64,000 nt of DNA from Burkholderia sp. NRF60-BP8 (GCF_001522585.2 NZ_CP013372.1:2046001-2110000); one strand, 5' to 3'; shown: positions 16,075-25,808, counted from the first letter of the stretch. Program-made: numbers and translations. The notes: generated by a model not told the origin, from the letters alone.

Positions 16075-18297
16075 CTACAGCACCGCGACCACCTTCACGC
16101 GGCCTGGCTGCTCGGCTGCGGCGACGACCTGGCCGTCGACGCGGCGGAACGTCAGCGACACGGTTTCGTCGCCGACGCGCAGCGCATCGATCCGCAGCCA
16201 GTCGACGCCTTCCGGCAATGCCGGACGCTCGACGCGCACCTCGTGGCGCGACGCGTCGATGCTCACGCCGAGGCACGCCTGCAGCATCATGAACGGCGCG
16301 CCGGCCGCCCACGCCTGCGGCAGGCAGGCCACCGGATACGCGGTCGGCGGTTCGCCGCGCCGGCGCGGGAATCCGCAGAACAGCTCCGGCAAGCGCATCT
16401 CGAAGCTCACCGCCGCCTCGAACAGCGCGCGCAGCAGATTCACCGCCGCCGTCTTGTCGCCGTAGCGCGCCAGGCCGCGCGCGATGAGCGCATTGTCGTG
16501 CGGCCACACCGAGCCGTTGTGATAGGCCATCGGATTGAAACGCGGCTGGCCGGCCGCGAGCGTTCGGATGCCCCAGCCCGTCTGGAACAGCGTCGAGCCC
16601 AGCACGCCGGCGACCGCCGCGCCGCGCTCGGCGTCGGGCAGCCCGAACGCAAGCAGATGGCCCGCGTTCGACGCGAACACACGGCACAGGTCGCCATGGC
16701 CGTCGAGCGCGATCCCGTAGAAATTGCCTTCCGGCATCCAGAACAGCGCGTCGACCTGCTCGCGCAGCGTCTTCGCGCGCAACGCGTAGCGCGTCGCGTC
16801 GGCCGCATGGCCGCGCCGGTGCGAACACGCCGACATCGCGTCCAGCGCCGCGCATGCATAGGCCTGCACTTCGACGAGCGCGATCGGCCCGTCCGGGAAA
16901 CGGCCGTCCGCGTGGAACACCGAATCGTGGCTGTCCTTCCAGCCCTGGTTCGCGAGGCCGCGCTCCGACGTGCGCTGATAATCGAGCAGTCCGTACGGAT
17001 TGCGGTCGCACTTGTCGATCACCCATTGCGCGGCTCGCTCGAGCGCGGGCCACAGCTCGTCGATCAGCGCATCGTCGCCGGTGCGCTCGACATAGGCGCC
17101 GGCGAGCACGATGAACAGCGGGGTCGTATCGACGCCGCCGTAGTACAGCGCGAACGGCACCTCGCCCGTCGCGGCCATCTCGCTGCGGCGGAACTCGTGC
17201 ATGATCTTGCCGGGCTCCGCGTCGCGGAACGCGGAGGTCTCGCGCGCCTGATGCTCGGCGAGAAAACGCAGCACGCCGCGTGCGAGCGACGGCTGCAGCC
17301 ACAGCATCTGCAGCGACGTGATGATCGCGTCGCGACCGAACGGCGTCGAGAACCACGGGATGCCCGCATACGGGTACGGCCCCGTGTCGAGCTGCGTGGT
17401 GAGCAGCCCGAGATCCGCGAGCGAACGATCGAGCCATGCGTCGAACAGCGGATTGCCGGTGTTGACGCGCGCCATCGACTCGCGCCGTGCCCGCATCTCG
17501 CGATGCACGCCGACGAGCGCCGTGCGCAGCGCGACGCGGCCGCATCCGGGCCCTTCGCCCTGCGCGGGCCCGAGCGTCGCGTCGACGGTCAGGTAGATCG
17601 ACACGCACGCCTGCGCGGCAATCGTCAGCGTGTAGTCGGCGCGGTCGACCGACAGCGCGTCGGGCGCCGGCGAGAAATGCACGGTCACGTTGCGCTCCAC
17701 GCGGTCGAGGCCGTCGTAGCGCAGCCGCACCGCGCCCGCGTCGACGCGCGGCGCGCCCACCGTGCCGCGCTTCGGCCGCTGCGTGCCGCGCACTTCGAAC
17801 ATGTCCTTGAAATCGGCCGCGAACGACAGCGACAGCGGCACCTCGGCTTCGCTCGCGCCGTAGTTCGTCAGCGTCAGCGCTTCGTACAGCACGTCGCCCG
17901 CGAGCACGCGCATCCGCTCGATGTGGATCACGCCCTCGGGTGTCTCGTGGCCGCCGAGCGGCGGCAGCGGGCGGTTCGTCAGGTGCGCGGTGAACGACGC
18001 GTTGTCGGCGCTCGTCGCACCCGACAGCAGCGACGGCGCACGGCCGCCGAACGTCAGGCGCCAGGTCGACAGCACGCGCATGTCGTCGACGAACAGGCCG
18101 TCGTCATGCCCGCCGATGTCGCCGAGCGCGTCGCTGACCACGAACGCGTCGCCGGATTTCAGCACGTACTGGTTGTTGCGCGCGATCGCCTGCGGATCGG
18201 CTTCGGGAGCGATGAAAGCGGGACCCGACGCGGCGGTCGGGGCAATCGGCGCGACTTGCGGCGCCTGCGTCGTCGTGGCTTCGGCGTGATTCGGCAT
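16075..18297 (-). CDS. Amylo-alpha-1,6-glucosidase / glycogen debranching-like protein
   Basis: 740 residues from ATG 18297. The N-terminal ~70-330 is the glycogen-debranching N-terminal beta domain (NNQYVLKSGDAFVVSDALGDI, DGLFVDDMRVLSTWRL). The C-terminal half is an (alpha/alpha)6 toroid of the GH63/amylo-glucosidase type: WFSTPFGRDAIITSLQMLWL, DTTPLFIVLAGAYVERTGD, DYQRTSERGLANQGWKDSHDS and SVWPHDNALIARGLARYGD. Proteins of this type are often coupled to trehalose/maltooligosaccharide metabolism, but no such genes lie here. No signal peptide; a cytoplasmic role is likely. The exact substrate is unproven. Confidence 0.87.
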   Translation of the reverse strand: MPNHAEATTTQAPQVAPIAPTAASGPAFIAPEADPQAIARNNQYVLKSGDAFVVSDALGDIGGHDDGLFVDDMRVLSTWRLTFGGRAPSLLSGATSADNASFTAHLTNRPLPPLGGHETPEGVIHIERMRVLAGDVLYEALTLTNYGASEAEVPLSLSFAADFKDMFEVRGTQRPKRGTVGAPRVDAGAVRLRYDGLDRVERNVTVHFSPAPDALSVDRADYTLTIAAQACVSIYLTVDATLGPAQGEGPGCGRVALRTALVGVHREMRARRESMARVNTGNPLFDAWLDRSLADLGLLTTQLDTGPYPYAGIPWFSTPFGRDAIITSLQMLWLQPSLARGVLRFLAEHQARETSAFRDAEPGKIMHEFRRSEMAATGEVPFALYYGGVDTTPLFIVLAGAYVERTGDDALIDELWPALERAAQWVIDKCDRNPYGLLDYQRTSERGLANQGWKDSHDSVFHADGRFPDGPIALVEVQAYACAALDAMSACSHRRGHAADATRYALRAKTLREQVDALFWMPEGNFYGIALDGHGDLCRVFASNAGHLLAFGLPDAERGAAVAGVLGSTLFQTGWGIRTLAAGQPRFNPMAYHNGSVWPHDNALIARGLARYGDKTAAVNLLRALFEAAVSFEMRLPELFCGFPRRRGEPPTAYPVACLPQAWAAGAPFMMLQACLGVSIDASRHEVRVERPALPEGVDWLRIDALRVGDETVSLTFRRVDGQVVAAAEQPGRVKVVAVL

Positions 18298-18504
18298 CGA
18301 TGCTCCTGTGTCGAGGCGCAACGCGCGGCGCGCGTCGCGTGTTTCGCACAGGATAGGCCAGAACGGCGCACGTGCGCAGCGCCGAAACAGCCTCGACGGG
18401 ATGCGACGAAGCAACGGCGCATGGCGTCGCGTACAGGCACATCGGTTGCCGGTCGGAATGGCCGCAGGATCTTGCCGAGGATCGCGTTGTTGCGCACGCC
18501 AGTG

Positions 18505-18879
18505 TCATACCGGCCGCCGTAACGCGAGGCCGAGCATCAGGCGTTGCGTGACGTTCGCGTCGATGTCGGCTTCGAGCACCGCGCCGTCGCGAGCAATCGG
18601 CACGCCCGACAGCCGGAACGATGTGCCGCCGTCCGCGAACGTGAACGCCGACGACGGCCGCACGTTGCCGCACGCATGCCGCCAACCGACGGTGCCGCGC
18701 GCGGTGAGCATGCCGCTCGCGATCGCGCCGAGCGGCGACGCCGCGCGCAGCCGGCGCGTCGAGACGCCGACGCGGGTCGTCTCGCCGCCGGCGCGCAGCA
18801 CCCGCGCCCGTCCGTGCAATGGGCGATGCCGGCCACGCGGGCCGGCAACAGGGAGATCGAAAGAATGTGAAGCCTGCAC
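18505..18879 (-). pseudogene. Remnant of an autotransporter beta-barrel C-terminus
   Basis: The translated minus strand gives ~85 residues that look like the last strands of an autotransporter translocator: LTARGTVGWRHACGNVRPSS, FTFADGGTSFRLSGVPIARD, GAVLEADIDANVTQRLMLGL. In intact autotransporters the same pattern (TARGTLGWRHAFGD..., VAGVPIARDAALVEAGLD) closes the barrel, which normally ends with an aromatic residue; here it ends ALRRPV. The passenger and most of the barrel (~200 residues) are missing, and the first ~40 residues of the frame are unrelated. It is read as a decayed fragment between the glycosidase and MreB genes. Confidence 0.65.
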
Positions 18880-18907
18880 CGCGGCGCCCGACCGGCACCG
18901 CCTCGGC

Positions 18908-19942
18908 TCAATCGACCGGGCACATCGCGAGCCGCCCCATCGCCTCGCCGGCGCCGCGCACCGCGCAGGTCGCCGGCTCGTCGGCGATCCGCGCGACCAG
19001 CCCGGTCTCGTCGTACAGCAGGCGTTCGAGCCCGGCGAGCAGCGCGCCGCCGCCGGTGAGCACCACGCCGCGATTCGCGATATCGGTCACGAGTTCGGCC
19101 GGCGCGTTTTCCAGCACCGACTTCACCGCGCCGATCACCTGCTTGAGCGGCGCGGCCAGCGCGTCCGCGACGTCGTGATTGGACAGCTCGACCGAACGCG
19201 GCAGGCCGTCGCCGATGCCGCGGCCGACGGCGCGGGTCGACGTGCGCGGCACCGCGCTGGTGGCCGAGCCGATCGTCTTCTTCACGTGCTCCGCCGTCTG
19301 CTCGCCGAGCAGCACGCCATACAGGTTGCGGATATGGTTGACGATCGCCGCGTCGAACTGGTTGCCGCCGACGCGAATCGCCTCGCGGTACACGATGCCG
19401 CCGAGCGCGATGACGGCGACTTCGGTCGTCCCGCCGCCGATGTCGATGACCATCGAGCCGACCGCCTCGGTCACCGGCAAACCCGCACCGAGCCCGGCCG
19501 CGAGCGATTCCTCGATCAGTTCGACCTCCGATACGCCGGCCGCGAACGCGGCCTCGCGGATCGCGCGGCGCTCGACGGCCGTCGCGTCGGACGGCACGCA
19601 CAACGTGACCTCGACGCGGCGGCCGAAGCGCGAGCGCGTGCGCGACATGTCGATGAAGCTGCGGATCATCTGTTCGGCCGCGTGCGCGTCCGCGATCACG
19701 CCGTGCCGCATGGGCCGCACGGATTCGAGATGCCCCGGTTCGCGGCCGAGCAATGCCTTCGCGAGCTCGCCGACGGCCTCGAGCGTCGGCCGCGCGTCGG
19801 TTGCGCCGCCCTTGCGGAAGCAGACGACCGACGGCTGGTTCAGCACCACGCCGCGTTCGTGCGTATAGATCCGCGTACTTGCCGTTCCCAGGTCGATCGC
19901 AACGGGTTGCGCAAACAACTTTCCGAACAGCGGAGTCGACAT
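18908..19942 (-). CDS. mreB: MreB paralogue (actin-like)
   Basis: 344 residues, normal length for MreB. The actin-fold nucleotide motifs are present: PVAIDLGTASTRIYTHERG (phosphate 1), SMVIDIGGGTTEVAVIALGG (phosphate 2) and RGVVLTGGGALLAGLERLL (adenosine). The amphipathic N-terminus MSTPLFGKLFAQ suits membrane attachment. MreB organises lateral wall growth; the usual mreC/mreD partners are not adjacent, and Burkholderia normally carries mreBCD elsewhere, so this is probably a second, specialised copy. The promoter region 19943-20050 is shared with a divergent gene. Confidence 0.88.
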   Translation of the reverse strand: MSTPLFGKLFAQPVAIDLGTASTRIYTHERGVVLNQPSVVCFRKGGATDARPTLEAVGELAKALLGREPGHLESVRPMRHGVIADAHAAEQMIRSFIDMSRTRSRFGRRVEVTLCVPSDATAVERRAIREAAFAAGVSEVELIEESLAAGLGAGLPVTEAVGSMVIDIGGGTTEVAVIALGGIVYREAIRVGGNQFDAAIVNHIRNLYGVLLGEQTAEHVKKTIGSATSAVPRTSTRAVGRGIGDGLPRSVELSNHDVADALAAPLKQVIGAVKSVLENAPAELVTDIANRGVVLTGGGALLAGLERLLYDETGLVARIADEPATCAVRGAGEAMGRLAMCPVD

Positions 19943-20206
19943 ATTTCAAACCTTTGTGAGGGAACGGGCCGGGACAGCCGCGCCGCACGTTTTGCCGCGC
20001 GTCCATGCCGTCCCATCACGAGCTTAGCGGCAAATCGTTCCGATACTTTAGGCAATTCCGATGATTTTTTCGCGACGAAATTGCCGAATGTGGCGTTTCG
20101 GGTACGTCCGGCTACGCAACGGCCTCTCGCGTCGGGCCTGTAAAACACGGTAATCTCTCGGTCTTGCCTGCTCCCGGCAGGCCTCAGACGCACGATCACG
20201 CCAGGT

Positions 20207-22615
20207 ATGTTCGCCATGACAGCGACCGTTTTCTTCCGCTGGGCGCCGGTGCGCCCGCTCTGCACGACGCTCGTTGCCTTCTGGTGCTGCACGGTCGCCG
20301 CGCAACCGCTGCCGGCCACCGAAGCCGCCGCTGCCCGGACCGCTGCCGCTGCCGCCGACGCGCCGGCCGCCGCATCTGCCGCGTCGGCGCACAGCTGCAC
20401 GGCCGACGGCGGCCCGGCCGGCCGGCCGTCGATCGGCCTCGTGCTGTCCGGCGGCGGCGCGCGCGGCTACGCACACCTCGGTGTCCTGAAAGTGCTGGCG
20501 GACAACCGGATTCCGATCGACTGCATCGCGGGCACCAGCATGGGCGCCGTGGTCGGCGGCCTGTACGCGAGCGGGATGGCGGCCGACGAGATGCAGAAGC
20601 GGCTGTCGGAGGTCAATCTGGCGGATATCGCGTTCGACGTGACGGACCGCGCCGACCTGCCGCAAACCAGCCGGGAAGACGAACGCCTGTACATCAATGG
20701 GCTGACGCTCGGCTTCGGCAAGAAAGGCGTCAAGGCGCCGGTCGGCCTCGTACAGGGCAACCGGCTGCAGGCACTGCTCGCGGACTGGACGGCCGCCGTG
20801 CCGACCAACCAGCCGTTCGACCACCTGCCGATCCCGTACCGCGCGGTCGCGACCGACCTGCAGACGGGCCAGATGGTCGTGCTCGACCACGGCTCGCTGC
20901 CGCTCGCGATTCGCGCGAGCATGGCGATGCCGGGCCTGTTCGCACCGGCCGAGATCAACGGGCGCGCGCTGGTGGACGGCGGGCTCGTCAGCAACCTGCC
21001 CGTCGACACCGCGCGGCAGATGGGCGCGAACATCGTGATCGCCGTCGACATCGGCTCGCAACTGCGCCCGCTCGACGCGCTCGCGTCGCCTGCCGACGTG
21101 ATGCAGCAAATGGTCGGCATCCTGATCCGCCAGAACGTGACCGCGCAGCGCAAGCAGCTCGACGCGCAAGACGTGCTGCTCACGCCGGACCTCGGCTCGC
21201 TCGCGTTCACCGATTTCCAGAACGCGAAGCAGGCGATTGCCGCCGGTGAAGCCGCCGCGACCGCGGCGCTGCCGAAACTGCGGCGTTTCGCGCTCACGCC
21301 GGAACAGTACGCGGCCTACCAGTCCGCGCACGCGCAGCCGCTGCCGCCGCCGATCCGGATCACGCGCATCGACATCAAGACGAGCGGCGGCGTGCCGAAG
21401 CGCGTCGTCAGCAACGCGCTGCACGTGAAACCCGGCGACATCTACGATCCGAAGACCGTCAGCCAGGATCTGCTCGGACTCACGACCGGCGGCAACTTCG
21501 AGAGCGTCACGCAGCAGATCGTGAGCCGCGGCGACGACAACGTGCTCGAGATCAACGCGCGCGAGAAGTACTGGGGGCCCAACTTCCTGCTGTTCGGGCT
21601 CGGCATGTCGAGCAGTTCGACCGACGAAGGCGGCTTCCGCCTGCACGTCGGCTACCGGCGGCCGTGGCTCACCGAATCGGGGCTCGAATTCCGCGCGGAC
21701 ACGACGATCGGCAGCGACCTGCAGTCGGCACGCGTCGAATTGCGCCAGCCGCTGTCGACCGCGTACGGCGTGTACCTGTCGCCGTACGCCGAATACCAGC
21801 GTCGCTATGCGAACCTGTACGACAACTCCGGCGACGTGAAGATCACGCAGTACCTGATGCAGACGGCACGCGCGGGAATCGATCTGGGCCTGCCGATCGC
21901 GCGGCTCGGCGATTTCCGGATCGGCGTCGGTTACGTGACCGGGCACGGCTCGCCGACCTACAACGTGCCGTTCGACGACGGCAGCGGCCAGACGCTGCTG
22001 TGGCCGAGCTTCACGTCCCAGGCGCTGGTCGCGCGGGCGCGGCTCGTGATCGATCAGCTCGACGATCCGATGTTCCCGCGCAAGGGCTATTTCGGCGAAC
22101 TGCGGGTCGACCGCTCGCTCGTGTCGCGCAACGGCGGCTCGGCGCAGGAATTCGACGACGGGATCAACAACGCGCCCTATACCGAGATCTACGGCAAGGC
22201 GATGATTGCGCAGCAGTTCGGCCGACACAGCGTCAGCGCGACGATCGAAGGCGGCAAAAGCATCGGCGGCACCAACCTGATCAACGCGTTCAACTTCACG
22301 CTCGGCGGCTTCCAGCATCTGTCCGCCTATGCGGCCGATCAGTTGAACGGCAACGAGCTGGCGTACGGGCAGATCACGTACATGAACCAGCTGATGACGT
22401 TCAATGCATCGCCGATCAAGGCGCTGTCGGTGGGCGCCAGCGCGGAAGTCGGCAACGTCTGGTCCAGCGGCCAGCAGATCGGCGGCGGCTCGCTCAAGCA
22501 GAGCTACACGTTCTTCACGAGCCTGTCGACCGCGTTCGGGCCCGTCTACATCGGCGTGGCGCTCGCGCCCGGCGGCCGACGCAACTTCTACCTGCAGCTC
22601 GGCCGCACCTACTGA
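20207..22615 (+). CDS. PlpD-like patatin/outer-membrane barrel protein (type Vd)
   Basis: 802 residues from ATG 20207 (20216 is an alternative). A signal sequence covers about residues 1-32, followed by an Ala-rich linker. The patatin domain has the oxyanion loop SGGGARG (81-87), GTSMG with catalytic Ser111 and VDGG with Asp257. A POTRA-like segment (about 385-450: IRITRIDIKTSGGVPKRVVS, ALHVKPGDIYD) leads to a BamA-type 16-strand barrel ending YLQLGRTY. This is the class Vd autotransporter design, so a surface or secreted phospholipase A is expected. It is a monocistronic gene converging with the histidine kinase gene. Confidence 0.87.
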   Translation: MFAMTATVFFRWAPVRPLCTTLVAFWCCTVAAQPLPATEAAAARTAAAAADAPAAASAASAHSCTADGGPAGRPSIGLVLSGGGARGYAHLGVLKVLADNRIPIDCIAGTSMGAVVGGLYASGMAADEMQKRLSEVNLADIAFDVTDRADLPQTSREDERLYINGLTLGFGKKGVKAPVGLVQGNRLQALLADWTAAVPTNQPFDHLPIPYRAVATDLQTGQMVVLDHGSLPLAIRASMAMPGLFAPAEINGRALVDGGLVSNLPVDTARQMGANIVIAVDIGSQLRPLDALASPADVMQQMVGILIRQNVTAQRKQLDAQDVLLTPDLGSLAFTDFQNAKQAIAAGEAAATAALPKLRRFALTPEQYAAYQSAHAQPLPPPIRITRIDIKTSGGVPKRVVSNALHVKPGDIYDPKTVSQDLLGLTTGGNFESVTQQIVSRGDDNVLEINAREKYWGPNFLLFGLGMSSSSTDEGGFRLHVGYRRPWLTESGLEFRADTTIGSDLQSARVELRQPLSTAYGVYLSPYAEYQRRYANLYDNSGDVKITQYLMQTARAGIDLGLPIARLGDFRIGVGYVTGHGSPTYNVPFDDGSGQTLLWPSFTSQALVARARLVIDQLDDPMFPRKGYFGELRVDRSLVSRNGGSAQEFDDGINNAPYTEIYGKAMIAQQFGRHSVSATIEGGKSIGGTNLINAFNFTLGGFQHLSAYAADQLNGNELAYGQITYMNQLMTFNASPIKALSVGASAEVGNVWSSGQQIGGGSLKQSYTFFTSLSTAFGPVYIGVALAPGGRRNFYLQLGRTY

Positions 22616-22623
22616 GCCTGCGC

Positions 22624-22645
22624 GGATGCCGCTTCGGCGGCGTCC
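22624..22645. terminator. Hairpin between convergent genes
   Basis: A 9-bp stem (one G-T wobble) around a TTCG tetraloop lies just after the stop of the patatin-barrel gene and before that of the opposite-strand kinase gene. It has no T run, so it is a plausible bidirectional terminator or transcript stabiliser rather than a classical one. Confidence 0.45.
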
Positions 22646-22717
22646 GTGGCGCGCGTGCGCCCGCCGGCAGCCTGCGTCTTCGCGATTGCCGTCGGTCGGC
22701 CCGCGCGCAGCGTGGCG

Positions 22718-23848
22718 CTAGACCGGCCAGCTGATCTCGAACCGCGCGCCGCCGAGCTCGACCGGATCGACGACAGCGATCCGGCCGTTGTGCGCGTGGA
22801 GCACCTGTCGCGTGATCGACAGGCCGAGCCCGTAGCCGCCGGTGCGACGGTCGAGGCGCACGAACGCGTCGAAGATCCGTTCGCGCTCGCTCTCGGGCAC
22901 CCCTGGACCGTCGTCCTCGACGAAAATCCCGATGTTGCCGTGCAAGAGCGAGATCCCGACGACGATCCGCGATTTCGCGTACTTGCTCGCGTTGCGCAAC
23001 AGGTTGCGCATCGCATACGACATCAGCCGCCGATCCATCTTCACGCGCAAATCCGGCCCGATCGCGATGCGCGACTCGATCGTGCGATCCGGATACAGCA
23101 GTTGCGCGTCGTTCACCTGATGCTCGAACCACGCGACCGGCGCGGTCATCTCGAGGTTCGACTGCAACGAGCTGTACTCGAGCCGGGCATACGTGAGGCT
23201 CATGTCGATCAGCTCCTCGAGCTCGGTCACGTCCTGCGCGATGCTCTCGAGCGCGCCCTGGTATTCGGCCGCCGAACCCGGTTCGCGCAGCATTTCGAGC
23301 GCGAAGCGCACGCGCGCGAGCGGCGTGCGCAGCTCATGCGAGATCCCGTTCGTCAGATCGCGCTGCGCGGCGATCAGCCGCTCCATGCGCATCGCGAGCG
23401 CATTCAGCGTGCGCGCGAGCGGGCCGATGATCACGCTGTGCGATTCGCGCGCGCGCGTGTTGAAGCGCCCGCCGGTGAAGTCGATCGCACGCTCGCGCAC
23501 CATCACCAGATCCGACCACACCGGCCGCATCCACCGGTACGCGGCGAGCGCGGGCGCCGTGAACACGAACGCCAGCACGATCCAGATGTCGCCCGGCAGC
23601 GAGTCGAACGCATGCCACACGACCTGCGGCGACAATTCGACGGACAACGCGAGCGCAGGCACCAGCGCGGTCAGCAAGACGAGGCCGAGCAGATGCACGT
23701 AGGTGCGCACGTACAGGCGCGACCAGCTCGGAATGCGGTCGGCGCGCGTGTCGGTCCACGCGCGACGGAAATGCAGCCAGCGCCATTTGACGTAGCGCAG
23801 CGTCGGCAGCGGCGGCGCATCGGGGCGAGAACGGGTTCGTCGGATCAT
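22718..23848 (-). CDS. Sensor histidine kinase (RstB-like)
   Basis: 376 residues. A basic cytoplasmic N-terminus precedes two close membrane helices (about 49-69 and 86-104) with only ~15 residues outside, so it may sense within the membrane or take input from a partner. A HAMP-like region leads to the H-box TNGISHELRTPLARVRFALE with His171, the N-box MRNLLRNASKYAKS, and ATP motifs EDDGPGVPESER and GYGLGLSITRQVL. Its regulator gene ends 64 bp upstream on the same strand. RstB is suggested by the overall pattern; the signal is unknown. Confidence 0.87.
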   Translation of the reverse strand: MIRRTRSRPDAPPLPTLRYVKWRWLHFRRAWTDTRADRIPSWSRLYVRTYVHLLGLVLLTALVPALALSVELSPQVVWHAFDSLPGDIWIVLAFVFTAPALAAYRWMRPVWSDLVMVRERAIDFTGGRFNTRARESHSVIIGPLARTLNALAMRMERLIAAQRDLTNGISHELRTPLARVRFALEMLREPGSAAEYQGALESIAQDVTELEELIDMSLTYARLEYSSLQSNLEMTAPVAWFEHQVNDAQLLYPDRTIESRIAIGPDLRVKMDRRLMSYAMRNLLRNASKYAKSRIVVGISLLHGNIGIFVEDDGPGVPESERERIFDAFVRLDRRTGGYGLGLSITRQVLHAHNGRIAVVDPVELGGARFEISWPV

Positions 23849-23912
23849 CGCGGCTCCCGGCCGGCGGGCGGAATGTCCGCGCGGAACGTGACGGCGTCGC
23901 GCGACGGCGGCG

Positions 23913-24623
23913 TCATTCCCACGCGTGCTTGCTGAATTGATAACCCTTGCTGCGGATCGTCTTGATCCGCTGCGGGTTGCTCGCGTCGTCGCGCAGCTTG
24001 CGGCGCAGCTTCGAGATGCGCCCGTCGATCGTGCGGTCGAGACCGTCGAATTCGACGCCGCGCAGCTGCAGCATCAGATCGTCGCGGCTGACGACTTCGC
24101 CCGCATGACACACGAGCGCCCACAGCAGGTCGAATTCGGCCGACGTCAGGTCGGGCGTGCTGCCGTCGGGCAGCACGACGGTGCGGTCGGTGCGGTCGAT
24201 CGAGAACTTGCCGAACGCGTAACGCTCCGGTTGCGGCGCGGCGCTCTCGGCCGCGCGCACGGGCGCGCGGCGCAGTTGCGCCTTGATCCGCGCGAGCAGG
24301 ATGCGCGGCTCCACCGGCTTGTGCACGTAGTCGTCCGCGCCGAATTCGAGGCCGAGCAGCTCGTCGAACGGCTCGTCGCGAGCCGTCACCATGATGATCA
24401 CGCCGTCGTACTGCTTGCGCGCCTCGCGGCAGATTTCGAAGCCGTCCTTGCCCGGCAGGTTCACGTCGAGGATGACGAGATCGGGACGAATGGACAGGAT
24501 CGCCGGCACCGCGGCGTCACCATGCAGCACAGTATCGACTTCGTAGTCGTTCTTGCGCAGGTAGCCGGCGATCAGCGTGGACAGGCGGGTGTCGTCTTCG
24601 ACGAGCAGGATGCGAAAAGACAT
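23913..24623 (-). CDS. Response regulator, OmpR family (RstA-like)
   Basis: 236 residues from ATG 24623; a longer start at 24641 is possible. Receiver domain with acidic residues 10-11, phospho-acceptor Asp53 in LVILDVNLPGKDG, and the KPVEPRILLARIKAQL switch region. A ~20-residue linker leads to a winged-helix domain (LTSAEFDLLWALVCHAGEVV...IDGRISKLRRKLRDD...IKTIRSKGYQF). It precedes and is co-directional with its kinase gene. A 221-bp divergent gap separates it from glsA, which might be a target. Confidence 0.88.
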   Translation of the reverse strand: MSFRILLVEDDTRLSTLIAGYLRKNDYEVDTVLHGDAAVPAILSIRPDLVILDVNLPGKDGFEICREARKQYDGVIIMVTARDEPFDELLGLEFGADDYVHKPVEPRILLARIKAQLRRAPVRAAESAAPQPERYAFGKFSIDRTDRTVVLPDGSTPDLTSAEFDLLWALVCHAGEVVSRDDLMLQLRGVEFDGLDRTIDGRISKLRRKLRDDASNPQRIKTIRSKGYQFSKHAWE

Positions 24624-24844
24624 GGGCGGCGTTCGGATCATCGGAGAAGCCGCGGCGGCGGCGCCGGCCGGTGCCGGACGCCGGCCAGCGGCCGAAACGT
24701 ACCGCATGATACTGCGCCCGCCGCTCGCCTGTTTGCCGGTCTTGAAAATAAGGGCGCGATTTCGGCCGCGCTTGACGAATCGGCGCCGGGACGGTTCCAT
24801 ACGGGCTCGCCGGAATCCGGCCTGCCTCTACCCTGCCTGACGCG

Positions 24845-25759
24845 ATGAATTACCAGACGATCCTCGAACGCATCCACGCCGAACTCGCCCCCTGGATTGG
24901 CCAGGGACGGGTGGCCGACTACATTCCCGAACTCGCGAAAGTGCCCGCCGACAAGTTCGGGATGGCCGTCGTGACGCTCGACGGAAACGTTTACACCGTC
25001 GGCGATGCGCACGAGCGCTTCTCGATCCAGAGCATCTCGAAGCTGTTCGCGTGCACGCTCGCGTTCCAGTTGCTGGGCGACGCGCTGTGGGAACGGGTTG
25101 GCCGCGAGCCGTCCGGTACCGCGTTCAATTCGCTGGTCCAGCTCGAAAGCGAGCGCGGCAAGCCGCGCAACCCGTTCATCAACGCGGGCGCACTGGTCGT
25201 CACCGACGTGCTGTGCCGCCGCTTCGTGAAGGCCGAGACGGCGCTCGTCGAATTCGTGCGGCGGCTGATCGGCGCGAACGACATCGACTACGACTCGCGC
25301 GTCGCGACATCGGAATTGCAGCACGCGGAGCGCAACCGCGCGATGGCGCATTTCATGGCGAGCTTCGGCAACATGCAGATGCCGCCCGACACGGTGATCG
25401 ACGCGTATTGCCGCCAGTGCGCGATCACGATGAACTGCGTCGAGCTCGCCAGCGCCGCGCTGTTTCTTGCGAACGGCGGCGTCGCGCCGGCGACCGGCGA
25501 GCGGATCGTCGATTCGAGTTCCGCGAAGCGGCTGTCGGCGCTGATGCTGACCTGCGGGACGTACGATGCGGCCGGCGATTTCGTGTATCGGGTCGGGCTG
25601 CCGGCGAAGAGCGGCGTCGGCGGCGGGATCGTCGCGGTGCTGCCCGGGGAGATGGCGGTGTGCGTGTGGGCGCCGGGGCTGGATGCGAACGGGAATTCGT
25701 TGGCGGGGACGCTGGCTTTGGAATGGTTGACGACTTATACGGGCAGGTCGATTTTTTGA
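24845..25759 (+). CDS. glsA: Glutaminase
   Basis: 304 residues, the normal size for bacterial glutaminase A. It hydrolyses L-glutamine to glutamate and ammonia. The serine beta-lactamase-like fold motif RFSIQSISKLFA carries the S63-x-x-K66 pair; NPFINAGALVV, YDSRVATSELQHAERNRAMA and KSGVGGGIVAVLPG are further family blocks. It ends LALEWLTTYTGRSIF. Its last ~65 bp plus flanking bases are duplicated about 1.04 kb downstream (see the direct repeat). Confidence 0.94.
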   Translation: MNYQTILERIHAELAPWIGQGRVADYIPELAKVPADKFGMAVVTLDGNVYTVGDAHERFSIQSISKLFACTLAFQLLGDALWERVGREPSGTAFNSLVQLESERGKPRNPFINAGALVVTDVLCRRFVKAETALVEFVRRLIGANDIDYDSRVATSELQHAERNRAMAHFMASFGNMQMPPDTVIDAYCRQCAITMNCVELASAALFLANGGVAPATGERIVDSSSAKRLSALMLTCGTYDAAGDFVYRVGLPAKSGVGGGIVAVLPGEMAVCVWAPGLDANGNSLAGTLALEWLTTYTGRSIF

Positions 25760-25808
25760 GGCGGCGAAGTTAGCCTCGCCTCACCCGGCGCAATGGGCGA
25801 TATCGGCA
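25703..25808 (+). repeat. glsA 3'-end direct repeat, copy 1
   Basis: This stretch holds the last codons of glsA and about 50 bp after the stop. A diverged second copy lies at 26743-26854. Shared landmarks are GCGGGGACGCTGGC, GGTTGACGACTTATACGGG, GAGGCGGCGAA, GGCGCAATGG and ATATCGGCA, in the same order and direction. Confidence 0.8.

Noticed and set aside
15730..18522. Long plus-strand open frame opposite the glycosidase
   Set aside because: Low-complexity Arg/Ala composition with no motifs; the minus strand holds an intact glycosidase gene.
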